Below are positions 17,914-27,503 of a stretch of 64,000 nt of DNA, piece by piece. The DNA comes from Methanoregula sp. (lineage in GTDB: Archaea > Halobacteriota > Methanomicrobia > Methanomicrobiales > Methanospirillaceae). The DNA is taken from NCBI GenBank assembly GCA_041645435.1, contig JBAZQB010000005.1, positions 192,588 to 256,587 on the forward strand. The letters run 5' to 3'. The translations under genes were made by a program, and so were the position numbers. Position 1 is the first letter of the stretch, and each line of letters begins with the position of its first letter. The notes under the pieces were generated by a model. It was not told the origin of the DNA. It ran no database searches and saw nothing but the letters and a program-made list of their open reading frames with translations.

Positions 17914-18655
17914 AGAAATCAAGAATAAAAGGGTTCTTATTACCGGTGCATCTTCTGGTATAGGAGCATGTACTGCGGAGCTTTTTGCATCTTATGGTGC
18001 GACTGTCGGTATTCACTATAATACCAACGAAAAAGATGCAAAAGAATTAGAGAGAGAAATAAGTAATCGATTTTCTTCACCCGTTCTGATCAAAGCAGAT
18101 CTCCTCAATATTGATGAAACTAAAAGGGTCGTTCAAACATTTATTGATAAAACTGGTGGAATTGATATACTGATTAATAATGCAGGGTCTATCATCGGAA
18201 CTCCCCATTTCTTAAAGATGAATGATGAGTCATGGGATAAAACACTGAATCTTAATCTTAAGGCCCCATTTTTTCTGGCAAAGTCTGCTTTTTCATATAT
18301 GATGACCAGTGGCGGCGGTCGTATCATCTCTATTAGTTCCATTGCTGCAAAATATGGGGGGTCTACATCATCTATCCATTATGGTGCAGCAAAGGCCGGT
18401 ATTGAAGCTGTCACACGAACTCTTGCAAGAGAAGGGGCCCAATATAATATTCTGGTGAACGCAATTGAACCCGGTGTGATTGAGACAAAATTCCATAGAA
18501 AAATTGGCAGATCCTCGCTAGAAGGAAGGGTTAAAAGTATTCCTTTGAAACGTGCTGGAAAACCGCTTGATGTCGCTCGTCTCTGCGTATTCCTTGCTTC
18601 CGATGCCGGGGACTATATTACCGGGCAGGTGTATGGCGTTACTGGAGGGGACTGA
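17888..18655 (+). CDS. SDR-family oxidoreductase (FabG-like)
   Basis: A classical short-chain dehydrogenase of about 250 residues. VLITGASSGIGACTAELF binds NAD(P), INNAGS is the NNAG motif, and the catalytic Ser, Tyr and Lys lie in SISSIAAKYGGSTSSIHYG and YGAAKAG. C-terminal ASDAGDYITGQVYGVTGG is typical. It overlaps the cytidylyltransferase gene. Three in-frame ATGs (17888, 17897, 17906) are possible starts; 17906 gives the most family-like N-terminus. Probably reduces or oxidises the same precursor that is CMP-activated by its neighbour. Confidence 0.86.
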   Translation: MVLMSPMFEEIKNKRVLITGASSGIGACTAELFASYGATVGIHYNTNEKDAKELEREISNRFSSPVLIKADLLNIDETKRVVQTFIDKTGGIDILINNAGSIIGTPHFLKMNDESWDKTLNLNLKAPFFLAKSAFSYMMTSGGGRIISISSIAAKYGGSTSSIHYGAAKAGIEAVTRTLAREGAQYNILVNAIEPGVIETKFHRKIGRSSLEGRVKSIPLKRAGKPLDVARLCVFLASDAGDYITGQVYGVTGGD

Positions 18656-18726
18656 TTAATTCCCTTTGACATACGAGAAAATATTATTAGAGCATGAATG
18701 TTTTTTCAATGCAGGAATCATACAGG

Positions 18727-20214
18727 TCACCAGTACATATTTTTATATTCCTCCGCCAACCGTGAATACATATCATTTCCTTCAGGAGTGTCATCTTCAG
18801 CAACCTTTATCTCAGAAAACCGGTTTTCGGGCATCTTGATGTACAGAGGAAATGTCCTTAAGAGGCCTTCGATCTCTTTTTTGGACAGTTGCGGCATATC
18901 CAAAGAGGATTCAAGAATCGAATGGACATTCCCTGTGTCTTTCATGTAACCTTCGCGAATGGCGATCTCCCGTAGATGCGTGCCATGGTAAGGTTTGAAG
19001 GCAAAACAATTTGTGCTGTCGATATTGATCATTCGGTTAAGCCGGATGGTGTCAAAAATCAGCTCACGGGTTTCACCGGGAAATCCTAGCATATTATTGA
19101 CGGTTATGGGTATCCGGTGCTTCTTAAGTATGCCAAAAGCATCGATTACCTGTTGATTGGAAAATTTCTTTTTCAATACGGTCTTTCTGAATTCTTCATT
19201 TCCATGTTCAATACCTACAGATAATCGGTCGCATCCCATCTTTTTAAGCAGCGCAATCTTAAACTCTGAAATGGTTTCTATCCGCGACTGACACCAGAAC
19301 GGGAGATGAATGGACTTGATATATTCTTCCGCAAAGGTCTGGAATTTTTCATCGTTCATGGCAAGAAACGTTTCTGAATTAAAATAAATATATTCGGCAT
19401 TGTAAGTTTTTACATGATGTATGAGTTCTTCGATAATGCGGGTAACTGTCTTAAAACGGTGGTATGTACCCGAAGTTTCCTTCTTATAAAGTTCCCGCAA
19501 TGATGGCGCTGCACAAAAAGTGCATTGATACGGGCAGCCTCGATCAATCTCGATGGGGATCATCCTGAAAATTTTACCCTGCATCGGCCTGAAAAAACGT
19601 GCTTCCTCAAACAATGAGTAGTCATTATAAGGGATCTCATTGAGATTCACCAACGGACGCATGGGATTTTTAATAACCCGACCCCCACGTTTAACCCAGA
19701 TGTTTTTAATGTCATCGTAGGTTTTCCCTGATGCCATTCTTTCGCACAATTCCGGAAGTGCCTCATCCCCCTCCCCATAACAGAGCAAGTCGATCTCTTT
19801 ATTCCTCATAACCATTTCCGGAGCGAGAATAGCCTGTACTCCGCCAGCGATAACCGGAATGTTAAGATAGGACACCATTTTAAGGAGGTTTATGGCCAGA
19901 TCAAACGTATCCTCAACAATAGTGATTGCTATTAGATCCGGTTTGAACGTCTTGACCTTACGAACAAAATCCTCATAAACATCTGATTCTTTGTACCGTA
20001 TGCCGAACTTGGAATAATCAAATGGGCGAAGCTGGAGATATTCAACCCGTTTGTCATCAACACTTATTTCCTCAGTTTTATAGAGTGTAGTATCGAACAG
20101 ATCAACAATATAACCCGATTTTTTTAAACAGGCAGAAAGGATCGATATGTTACTGGGGAGCAGATTGACCATCTGCATATTAGGATATACGAGTAAAACC
20201 CTGAAATTTTGCAT
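18727..20214 (-). CDS. B12-binding-domain radical SAM protein
   Basis: A 495-residue protein with an N-terminal cobalamin-binding-type Rossmann domain (1-160; VLLVYPN, IAGGVQAILAPE, DLLCYGEGDEAL) and a radical SAM core with CPYQCTFC (Cys227, Cys231, Cys234) after EIDRG. SVGIEHGNEEFR and NNMLGFPGET are further family features. Such class B enzymes often methylate unactivated carbons or rearrange substrates; its substrate is unknown. GGAG lies about nine bases before the ATG. It is convergent with the CMP-module genes upstream and is followed on the same strand by no close partner. Confidence 0.87.
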   Translation of the reverse strand: MQNFRVLLVYPNMQMVNLLPSNISILSACLKKSGYIVDLFDTTLYKTEEISVDDKRVEYLQLRPFDYSKFGIRYKESDVYEDFVRKVKTFKPDLIAITIVEDTFDLAINLLKMVSYLNIPVIAGGVQAILAPEMVMRNKEIDLLCYGEGDEALPELCERMASGKTYDDIKNIWVKRGGRVIKNPMRPLVNLNEIPYNDYSLFEEARFFRPMQGKIFRMIPIEIDRGCPYQCTFCAAPSLRELYKKETSGTYHRFKTVTRIIEELIHHVKTYNAEYIYFNSETFLAMNDEKFQTFAEEYIKSIHLPFWCQSRIETISEFKIALLKKMGCDRLSVGIEHGNEEFRKTVLKKKFSNQQVIDAFGILKKHRIPITVNNMLGFPGETRELIFDTIRLNRMINIDSTNCFAFKPYHGTHLREIAIREGYMKDTGNVHSILESSLDMPQLSKKEIEGLLRTFPLYIKMPENRFSEIKVAEDDTPEGNDMYSRLAEEYKNMYW

Positions 20215-20472
20215 TTTTCAATCTCCATTATTTCTTGAATGTGACGATAAATATATTCCGGTGGTGAGAAAAGGGAAATAATATCCGAGTGGTAAAAATT
20301 TTTGCCCAATTTCAGAAATATATCTAATTTTGCGGAATGTTGCTGTGTTGCATAAATTCTCCAACAAACCCAAGATTATGTTTATTCGGTCATCTGTCAT
20401 CCGATTAAAAACACACCTGTACTCTTAATTAATTTGGAATGTCTCTATGCAATGCTTTTGATCTTGAAAAAA

Positions 20473-21363
20473 TTATTTCTTGGCAAATATACAATTATAA
20501 ATCGAAGAAAATTTACCTGAATCGAACATTGGGGAATGATTTTTAGAGATTAATGTAAATCCAGACTCATTGAGAATTCCGATAATCTCTGTATTATATT
20601 CTTGGTGGTTAAAGTCCAGTTCAATAAGCAGACTCTTTAGATTTTTATCCTTAAGCGTGTGTTTTGCACCGCGAACGATTTTATTCTCGATTCCATCAAC
20701 ATCGATCTTAATATGATTTGGTGGGGGGATGTGGTAATACTTGATGAATTCATCAATCGAAAAACTGATCATACCTTGAGAAAATTTTACATCATACGAT
20801 TCATCAGCGCATTCAACTGTTTTAGTGACATGCCCAAAATTATTGATCGCACCACCCATTTGTATTGATGACATATTCAGGTATCCCGTTTCTGAAACAT
20901 CACTGAATGCTAAACAGAATGCCTGAATCTTTTTATCCAATTTGTTATATTCAATATTTTTCTGGAGTAGGAAATAATTGGCAGATGATGGTTCAAATGC
21001 AAGAACGGAATTTCCTTTTTTTGCGGCATATAGAGAATAACAACCGATGTTCGCACCAATATCCCACAATATTTCTCCCGTTTTAAAAGAATCGATCCAT
21101 TCGATTGTTTCGGGTTCTTTCGTCAATAACGTTTCTGCACGCCAAAGGGGTAATTCTCCAAAACAATAGAAAATGATATCCTCATAGTTTGTATGTTGAG
21201 AATATAATGGAATTAATTGTTCAACCAAATTGGATAGGATTGTGGTTTTATTTCCTCTCCCCAATAACCAAGAAGAAAATTTTATTGCAGAAATTTGAAA
21301 TTCAAATAATATCTTTCCAATAGTCATAAAAAATACCGTACTAAAGTATTCATATATCGACAC
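20473..21363 (-). CDS. FkbM-family methyltransferase
   Basis: A 296-residue protein. The SAM-binding motif is LWDIGANIGCYSLYAAKKGN with the downstream acidic residue in FEPSSANY, and HIKIDVDGIENKIVRGA is the FkbM signature; these enzymes O-methylate sugars or other hydroxyls. The N-terminal 90 residues (a hydrophobic start and the ELPLWRAETLL region) are less conserved. The start is GTG; an ATG at 21327 would shorten it by 12 residues. It stands on its own between two short intergenic gaps. Confidence 0.83.
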   Translation of the reverse strand: MSIYEYFSTVFFMTIGKILFEFQISAIKFSSWLLGRGNKTTILSNLVEQLIPLYSQHTNYEDIIFYCFGELPLWRAETLLTKEPETIEWIDSFKTGEILWDIGANIGCYSLYAAKKGNSVLAFEPSSANYFLLQKNIEYNKLDKKIQAFCLAFSDVSETGYLNMSSIQMGGAINNFGHVTKTVECADESYDVKFSQGMISFSIDEFIKYYHIPPPNHIKIDVDGIENKIVRGAKHTLKDKNLKSLLIELDFNHQEYNTEIIGILNESGFTLISKNHSPMFDSGKFSSIYNCIFAKK

Positions 21364-21618
21364 CAGATCATATCAATTTTTTTACACCTTTGTCATATAT
21401 CTTGTATATTAGAGAATCCAAGATTTTCAATCTGCGAGATAACCACTCCCGGGGAAATTGATATGAATATCGGTAAAACGCAACTTAATATTATTAGCGA
21501 TCCATCTATTAAAAAAATTGAATCTGGTGACAAAACAATTAAAAAACAGTTTCAGTTTTTTTTTACAAAAAACAAACCTGTTTTTTCACATGAGACTTAG
21601 TGCAATAAAAAGGTGATC

Positions 21619-22272
21619 ATGGTACTTAAAACCATAATCCTCGATTTTGATGGCGTTATTCTCGAATCCGTTTCAGTTAAAACCGAGGCATTTCGAGTAC
21701 TCTTCTCCTTTGTCCCGGAGCATGTTGACGATATAGTGCAGTTCCACAAAGATAATGGGGGTATGTCCCGGTTTGACAAGTTTCAGCATATCTATAAAAA
21801 TATCCTGCAAGAAGACCTCACACAGAAGAAATTCGAAGAACTTTCAGAAAAATTTGCAGCGATCGTTTTCAAAGAAGTGATCAAAGCACCCTTTGTTCCC
21901 GGGGCGCACGAATTCCTGGAAACTTATCATACGAAAATTCCCTTATATGTTGTCTCCGCTACCCCAGAAGAGGAGCTCATACAGATTATCCGTGAAAGGA
22001 AAATGTCTCATTACTTCAGAATGGTGTTCGGAGCACCACGAAAAAAATCAGAATGCATCAATGAGATTGTAAAACTCACCGTATCTCCACCAGAATCCGT
22101 AATATTTGTTGGGGATGCAAAAAATGACTTTGAGGCAGCACGGGCAGCGGGGGTTCTCTTTATCGGCAGGGTTAAGAAAGGAGACGAAAACCGATTTTCC
22201 GGATTAATCGGTGTTGAAGCAGTAATTCCTGACCTGCATGAACTCGCGCGATATATTGAGGTGCACCAATGA
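21619..22272 (+). CDS. HAD-superfamily phosphatase
   Basis: A 218-residue haloacid-dehalogenase-type hydrolase. The nucleophile motif is ILDFDGVILES (Asp9, Asp11), motif II is VVSATPEEE, motif III lysine lies in APRKKSE and motif IV is FVGDAKNDFEAA. The ATG at 21619 directly follows an AGGTGAT, an excellent ribosome-binding site. It overlaps the next gene by 4 bp. Likely removes a phosphate from a sugar-phosphate or 2-keto-acid phosphate intermediate. It may belong functionally with the CMP module upstream (14.3-18.7 kb). Confidence 0.85.
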   Translation: MVLKTIILDFDGVILESVSVKTEAFRVLFSFVPEHVDDIVQFHKDNGGMSRFDKFQHIYKNILQEDLTQKKFEELSEKFAAIVFKEVIKAPFVPGAHEFLETYHTKIPLYVVSATPEEELIQIIRERKMSHYFRMVFGAPRKKSECINEIVKLTVSPPESVIFVGDAKNDFEAARAAGVLFIGRVKKGDENRFSGLIGVEAVIPDLHELARYIEVHQ

Positions 22273-22958
22273 TCATTTCTATCTCATATCCGCTCACTGC
22301 AAAGACCCCGCTCTACCCGAACACTCCGGCACCGGTCATCTCCTCCCTCCGATCTATGGAACTCGGGGACAGTGCGAATACCAGTGCGATCACCTTTTCG
22401 ACCCATTCCGGAACGCATATAGACGCACCCCGTCATTTCTGTAAGCAGGGGAAAACCATTGCAGATTGTCTCACATTGGATACCACGTTTTTTCCTGCGT
22501 ATTGTATCAATGTGCCCAAACGGGATAGTGAAGAGATCACCGTAAGTAATCTGGCAGGAAGTATCTCTCAGGTGCAAGATGCAGAGGCAATCCTGATCAG
22601 GACCGGCTGGCATACAATACGATCTGATGATCCTGAACGGTATAGTAATGATCATCCATGGGTCTCACCGGAAGTTCCGGCATTCCTCCGGGAAAATTGC
22701 CCTCACTTGCGTCTTTTTGGGATTGACCAGATTTCGGTGTCTTCTGTTCTTCATCGGGCTGAAGGACATGCATGTCACCGGAAATTTCTTTGTGAGGAAA
22801 AATCGATTCTTTTGTTAGAGGACCTCAATCTTTCGGATTTCCAGATTAAAGGGTCCTTTCGGCTTCATATTTATCCTTTTATGATTGAACATATTGATGG
22901 CGTTCCGGTTATTGCGGCTGTGGAAATTAAAAATAGCGTGCCAGAGTTTCTATCCTAA
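22269..22958 (+). CDS. Cyclase/kynurenine-formamidase family metal hydrolase
   Basis: A 229-residue protein with the signature HSGTHIDAPRHF (His46, His50, Asp52, His56), the metal-binding HxGTHxDxPxH motif of the cyclase family (PF04199), plus FGIDQISV and a distal VPVIAAVEI strand. Members hydrolyse formamides, lactones or act as dehydratases. In this position, translationally coupled to a HAD phosphatase, it may open a lactone or deformylate an N-formyl sugar; this is inference. Cyclase-family genes appear in some other bacterial surface-polysaccharide loci next to cytidylyltransferases. Confidence 0.82.
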   Translation: MIISISYPLTAKTPLYPNTPAPVISSLRSMELGDSANTSAITFSTHSGTHIDAPRHFCKQGKTIADCLTLDTTFFPAYCINVPKRDSEEITVSNLAGSISQVQDAEAILIRTGWHTIRSDDPERYSNDHPWVSPEVPAFLRENCPHLRLFGIDQISVSSVLHRAEGHACHRKFLCEEKSILLLEDLNLSDFQIKGSFRLHIYPFMIEHIDGVPVIAAVEIKNSVPEFLS

Positions 22959-23059
22959 CACACAAATTCACTTGGTGGTTACTCTGAAATAGATCCGGAT
23001 TATCCTGAAGAAGTTGTAGAGTCCCGAAAGTATTTCCTACATCAGAAGTAGAGCCGAAA

Positions 23060-23348
23060 ACAAGCTCAACAATGAAGTTGACCGGAAGAAGATACGGTGG
23101 ATAATCCGTCAGAAGGAAAAGACAGAATCCTCCGTAGTGATAGCAAAGATCCAAAAATGGTTCCATGCATACAAACGGTTCCGATACGAGTTCAATTCTC
23201 TCGATGAATTTATTGTCTGGTACAATAACCGACGTCAGGTAGTCTGGATTTCGATCATCTCGAATCTCCAGAACTAGCGTTCTGGGGAATATTGCCTCAA
23301 GAGGCTATCCTCGGTATTGGTATCAAGAGTGTTTGGTTGGTGAGCTGA
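23060..23348 (+). pseudogene. IS481-like transposase relic (C-terminal part)
   Basis: One frame reads KIQKWFHAYKRFRYEFNSL and DEFIVWYNNRRQ; after a shift the next reads GSL-DHLESPELAFWGILPQE and AILGIGIKSVW. These match in order the C-terminus of integrase-core transposases (WxxxYxxHRxxFxSLdEFixWYNxRRxHgSL...ETPxxAFwxrLPxE). The frameshift at about 23238 breaks the gene. No inverted repeats were seen. The flanks from 22959 to 23441 hold no other gene; weaker coding-like phrases upstream may belong to the same relic. Confidence 0.7.
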
Positions 23349-23441
23349 TGAAACGTTCAAGTTCTCTCAAGCAAAGATCTATGAGAAATTATTTCAGGAC
23401 CGTACAACAGAGCCGATAATTCATTAAAAATTCAAATGCAG

Positions 23442-24659
23442 TTAAAAATTTTCCTTGATATAATGGGAAAAAAATACCCAGAAAGGGAGCTCTGGTGTTC
23501 CTTCTTTTTTTATGTATGAATTCTTATAATCATGATATACAGCATAATCGATTTTCATCTCATCTTCCCAATTTATATTGGAAAGATTATCGATATTAAC
23601 TGGTTTTTTTCTGAATTCGGATGCACAAGTATCGATAGCTACTGCAAAGAATACTGTTTTTGGAGATCTCTTGGCTATTTCGTCAGTAGTGATGAAGATA
23701 ATAGATTTCTGATATAATACTGCGAAATTGATGGACAAGCTATCATGGGCAATGACAAACTTTGAGCTCTTTACAAGTCGAGCGGTATTTCCCCGGATTA
23801 TTGTTCTGCCACCAAAATAATCATCGGCAGTATCATAATTTGATCGGGGGTGAGCGGCAATAATTACGGATAAATCAAATTTCTTTTCCAAGAAATCAAA
23901 GAATTTACAGAGTTTTGGATAATATTCATCTGCTGAAATGGGATGATCAATCCCTAAATAATTATAATCTGGATGAAATGGGAGGTATTCATCGAGAAAA
24001 ACTGCATATTTTCCGGGATATCTGTCCTCTTCCTGAAGTTGTTGCAAATAAATATCATAATCAAGTTGATGTAACCATAATAACTTCGTATTGTTATCGA
24101 TTGGATAATCGAATTGATCAGTTGCTTTTGTCCCTGATAAGGCTACAATGGTTGCGGATTTGATGCCAAATATCTTATAATATTTTAATAAGATTGCGTT
24201 GAAATAATTTCGGTAGATGTCTCCTCTCACAAGTAATAGTGAGATTTTTTTCAACATTTGTTTCAATGAAGGTGGGTTATTTCCCCGAGATTTAACCGGA
24301 AGGGGATATAGACATAGTTGTTGCACGAAATATTTAATATTCTTTTTTGAAAGTGTATGATATATGAAAAGCGTTTTAATATTGTAACTATAAAAAAATA
24401 TCACCAAACAATTTTCGTCTAATGTCGATAAAGATTGAATAATGTCGCGTTTCTTTTCAAATTGACGCAATCCTGAGCAATTGATTGGTTCATTGATTAC
24501 CAGTGTCTTATAAGCGGTTCCACGCATGTAGGGTGTAATATCCCAGACTTCCACTTTAAAACCTTCACTTAAAAGGGTTTGAATGCCAAATCGCTCATAA
24601 TCTCTTTTATTAAGGGGCGATTCAATAATTACGATGATGCGTTCGACACTACAATTCAT
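23442..24659 (-). CDS. Putative polysaccharide glycosyltransferase, GT-B-like
   Basis: The 405-residue product is not matched to a named family with certainty. Its C-terminal half carries IIAAHPRSNY (HP motif) and KFVIAHDSLSINFAVLYQK (an S-containing motif before a hydrophobic helix), which resemble the donor-binding HP and S motifs of sialyl- and polysialyl-transferase-like GT-B proteins. YAVFLDEYLPFHPDY precedes these. A/T-rich composition differs from the nucleotide-sugar genes. AATTTATA at about 24682-24689 could be its TATA box, giving a near-leaderless message. Confidence 0.55.
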   Translation of the reverse strand: MNCSVERIIVIIESPLNKRDYERFGIQTLLSEGFKVEVWDITPYMRGTAYKTLVINEPINCSGLRQFEKKRDIIQSLSTLDENCLVIFFYSYNIKTLFIYHTLSKKNIKYFVQQLCLYPLPVKSRGNNPPSLKQMLKKISLLLVRGDIYRNYFNAILLKYYKIFGIKSATIVALSGTKATDQFDYPIDNNTKLLWLHQLDYDIYLQQLQEEDRYPGKYAVFLDEYLPFHPDYNYLGIDHPISADEYYPKLCKFFDFLEKKFDLSVIIAAHPRSNYDTADDYFGGRTIIRGNTARLVKSSKFVIAHDSLSINFAVLYQKSIIFITTDEIAKRSPKTVFFAVAIDTCASEFRKKPVNIDNLSNINWEDEMKIDYAVYHDYKNSYIKKEGTPELPFWVFFSHYIKENF

Positions 24660-24928
24660 TGATATGTTTTTTATTTAAAAGTATAAATTATGGTTGTATA
24701 GACATTTTGGCATCGGGCATTGTCCTAACTGGACATACTTAATTGTTGAATGCAAAAAATTGACTAAGTGATCTTATGATCAACAATGCCTTCCATCATT
24801 GCCGGGGTTCTTTTCATGCGCTACATAGTTTCACCCGTCTGGCATGAGATATGCCGTAAAAAAATGTTTTCGAAATGGACGATTTAGAGGCTATACCCAC
24901 AAAAAGTAGTAAAGAATCATTGCTTGAG

Positions 24929-26971
24929 TCATGATGCAGGTTTGCATATTTTCCAGAGATCCTGCACCGGGTAGTTGTTCAGCAGTTTGCCAATCGCGAA
25001 TGTATTATCCGTACCCCAGATTTTTTTCACTTGGATAAAGATATTATCCATTCTTGTAGAGTTATAAAAGATTTGATACTTGATCTTCCTTTTATAAGTT
25101 ACCAGCGGTTTTGAGTCCGATCCTGCCTCATACCATTGATTAACATCAAACGGAAGGTTAATTAGTTCTTCAGATTTCCATTTATCTTCATTATTAAGAA
25201 TACCGCCGATATTTCTCGTTGCAATCATCCATTCCACTGCTGAACCAACTGCCTCATCCATTTCATCCGTCAGCGGATGATTTGTAATAATGGGAAGTGT
25301 ATGGAATGCTAGGTCCAAAGATTCATGAAATTTTTCGAGAATTGCTTTAATGGAATATTTCCGAATGAGGTTCCCTCCAAGTTCACCAGTAAGGAGTTTT
25401 TTATAATTTTCTTCCTTTGAATAAAAAGCTTTAATATCTTCAGGACTTTCCCACAATTCTGATTTCACTTCTCCTAAATATTGGAAATACAGATCAGATA
25501 ATCCAGTTTTACCGCTCTTTATCAAATCCCAGAGGCATAGGAGGGAATCAGACATTAAAGCACCGGATTCGGTGATTAGACGGAATACTACATCATATTG
25601 CTTAAGGGAATAGAGCGCCATGATAAAACATAAACCCCGTATTTCACAATATTCCTCAAATGTTATTGTATCAGTCCCGACACAGACCTCCTCAATTTCA
25701 AAGCATTTCTGCCGGTCATATTCTCCAAATTGATGTGGTATCAGTCTGAATTTTGTAACCATCTGATGTTTATTTCTAGTCTCTTGGGATGCAATGTCCG
25801 TCCCTTTCAATAACATAAGGGTATATGGTACCAGCTTAACATCGTTATTGAGAACAAATTTCATCCCCTCAATAAAGGATTCTTTTGTCTCATAAGGGAG
25901 GGGGACAATTAGTTCAGTTCCTGACACCATCCCTCGCTTTTTTATTTCGGTTTGGAGGTTTACATAAACGTCGTGGGGAATGTTTTTTCGTTTAATTGCA
26001 GCCAGTGTTTTTAGATTCATTGATTGTAATGAACAGGAAACCTGAATCCTCTTATTTAATTTTTCAGACACTCTCAAGATCCTGTCATAGTTAGTTTTTC
26101 CTAGGGTTATATCAAAAGCATTAGGCCAGTCATATTTTTTCCATAATCCACGAATATATTCCGCAATTTCTTCATCGCGTTCATACATACCAAAATTCGA
26201 ATCGACAATTGAAAGAAGCACGAATGGATTTTTTTGCATACGGACCGCAATATATTCCAGTTCCCGTTTTATTCGTTCAAGATCATAGGTTTTCAGTTTC
26301 TTTTGGTCTTTTTCGGTTTGGTTTCCTTCCCAACAGTATGCACACTTAAAAGGGCAACCTCTCGTTGTTTGTATAGAGGGGGAATACTCTCCTGTGAACC
26401 ATTGATCCATTATACCAGCAATATAAGGCGAAGGGACGATATTCAAATCTTGTATTTGTTCATAATTTCCTTTTACAAGTTCCCCATTTGAAGGATTGAT
26501 TGACATCATATTTTCATGGGGGACGCTTTTTAATAGATCCAGCGAGACATTCTCGAGAATTTTCTCTAATAAATTAGAAAAAGCAATCTCACCTTCTCCA
26601 TAACAATAAAAATCTATTTCTGGTCGATTAACCAAATATTCTTTACACTCTTTTAAATCGGTGGGAAATTCAGGCCCCCCAGCAATACAAACAACTGACG
26701 GATTAATTTTTTTCGCTTTTTTAAACACTAACCGGTTTATTTCACTATTCCAACAAAAATTAGTTAACCCAACAACATCTGGTTGAATACGTGGAATTTC
26801 TTTAAAAATCGCATTTGAATCATCAAATAACTGAATATTTATATCATTTTCAAAACGCGATTGAGAATACGCGGCAATAAGTCCAATACCTAATGGCATG
26901 AATGTGTTTTGCCTTCCAATTGTGCGATGATTGAGATAACCCAAAATGACTTTTTTCTCTTTATTTTTCAT
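24929..26971 (-). CDS. Long B12-binding radical SAM protein, copy A
   Basis: A 680-residue protein with a cobalamin-binding-type N-terminal domain (about 8-150; PLGIGLIAAYSQ, VVGLTNFCWN, CIAGGPEFP, CYGEGE), a radical SAM core with GCPFKCAYC (Cys206, Cys210, Cys213), and a C-terminal extension of about 280 residues that resembles nothing I recognise. No DxHxxG cobalamin motif is present, as is usual in this class. A close paralogue lies at 45221-47254; the block around residues 115-210 is almost identical while the rest has diverged. Its reaction is unknown; it lies upstream of, and may be transcribed with, the GT-like gene at 23.4 kb. Confidence 0.85.
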   Translation of the reverse strand: MKNKEKKVILGYLNHRTIGRQNTFMPLGIGLIAAYSQSRFENDINIQLFDDSNAIFKEIPRIQPDVVGLTNFCWNSEINRLVFKKAKKINPSVVCIAGGPEFPTDLKECKEYLVNRPEIDFYCYGEGEIAFSNLLEKILENVSLDLLKSVPHENMMSINPSNGELVKGNYEQIQDLNIVPSPYIAGIMDQWFTGEYSPSIQTTRGCPFKCAYCWEGNQTEKDQKKLKTYDLERIKRELEYIAVRMQKNPFVLLSIVDSNFGMYERDEEIAEYIRGLWKKYDWPNAFDITLGKTNYDRILRVSEKLNKRIQVSCSLQSMNLKTLAAIKRKNIPHDVYVNLQTEIKKRGMVSGTELIVPLPYETKESFIEGMKFVLNNDVKLVPYTLMLLKGTDIASQETRNKHQMVTKFRLIPHQFGEYDRQKCFEIEEVCVGTDTITFEEYCEIRGLCFIMALYSLKQYDVVFRLITESGALMSDSLLCLWDLIKSGKTGLSDLYFQYLGEVKSELWESPEDIKAFYSKEENYKKLLTGELGGNLIRKYSIKAILEKFHESLDLAFHTLPIITNHPLTDEMDEAVGSAVEWMIATRNIGGILNNEDKWKSEELINLPFDVNQWYEAGSDSKPLVTYKRKIKYQIFYNSTRMDNIFIQVKKIWGTDNTFAIGKLLNNYPVQDLWKICKPAS

Positions 26972-27187
26972 CTAAAATCTCCAGTTACTATTCTTTTTAT
27001 TGGTAGTGTAAAAATTAAACAGTAAATTCTGCAACCCCGACTTATATCTATTTTATCCATATAATCAATGACATTTAAACTCATCGAAAAAGATACTGCT
27101 CATTGATCGCCCGACGATAACTGAGATCATGAAACAAAGTTGCTGACATGCTTTAGCCAGATCCACTCAACAAGCAATCATTCATAA

Positions 27188-27389
27188 CTACACCGTCTCA
27201 AGATTATTAGGTCTTGTCATCGTTCTGATTGATATCAACAACGGTTTTCCTCCTTGACTTTCAAGTTGTGCGATTTGTTTATGTATTTCTGTTTTCTTCT
27301 CTGGACTGTCCGTCGTTTCGTTAATTGCAAAAACATAAATTCCTTTGCGTTTGGATTTTGACAACTTTTCTACACGGTTTTTTATCGAG
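27188..27389 (-). pseudogene. Relic of an unrecognised protein, truncated near the MITE
   Basis: An open frame reads RVEKLSKSKRKGIYVFAI, NETTDSPEKKTEIHKQIAQ and LESQGGKPLLISIRTMTRPNN before a stop. The regular amphipathic pattern and composition look like a real protein C-terminus, but no start is present; the frame is joined at its 5' side to the MITE. I cannot name the family. Confidence 0.35.
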
Positions 27390-27503
27390 TAGGACTTACG
27401 CAGTTCAACCGTTTCGACAATTGATTTTTATTGACATTTCCAAAATAATAAAAATCCTGGATTGTCAAATCCTGATGCATCATCGTATTTTGCCTAACTC
27501 CAA
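27390..27503 (-). mobile_element. 114-bp MITE, copy A (degenerate right end)
   Basis: This copy is the reverse complement of the element at 40890-41003, same length and roughly 90 percent identical by eye. Its left end is TAGGACTTACGC; its right end has decayed to TGCCTAACTCCAA. No target duplication is visible. The lack of coding capacity and the terminal inverted repeats are those of a miniature element mobilised in trans by a transposase outside this window. Confidence 0.8.
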
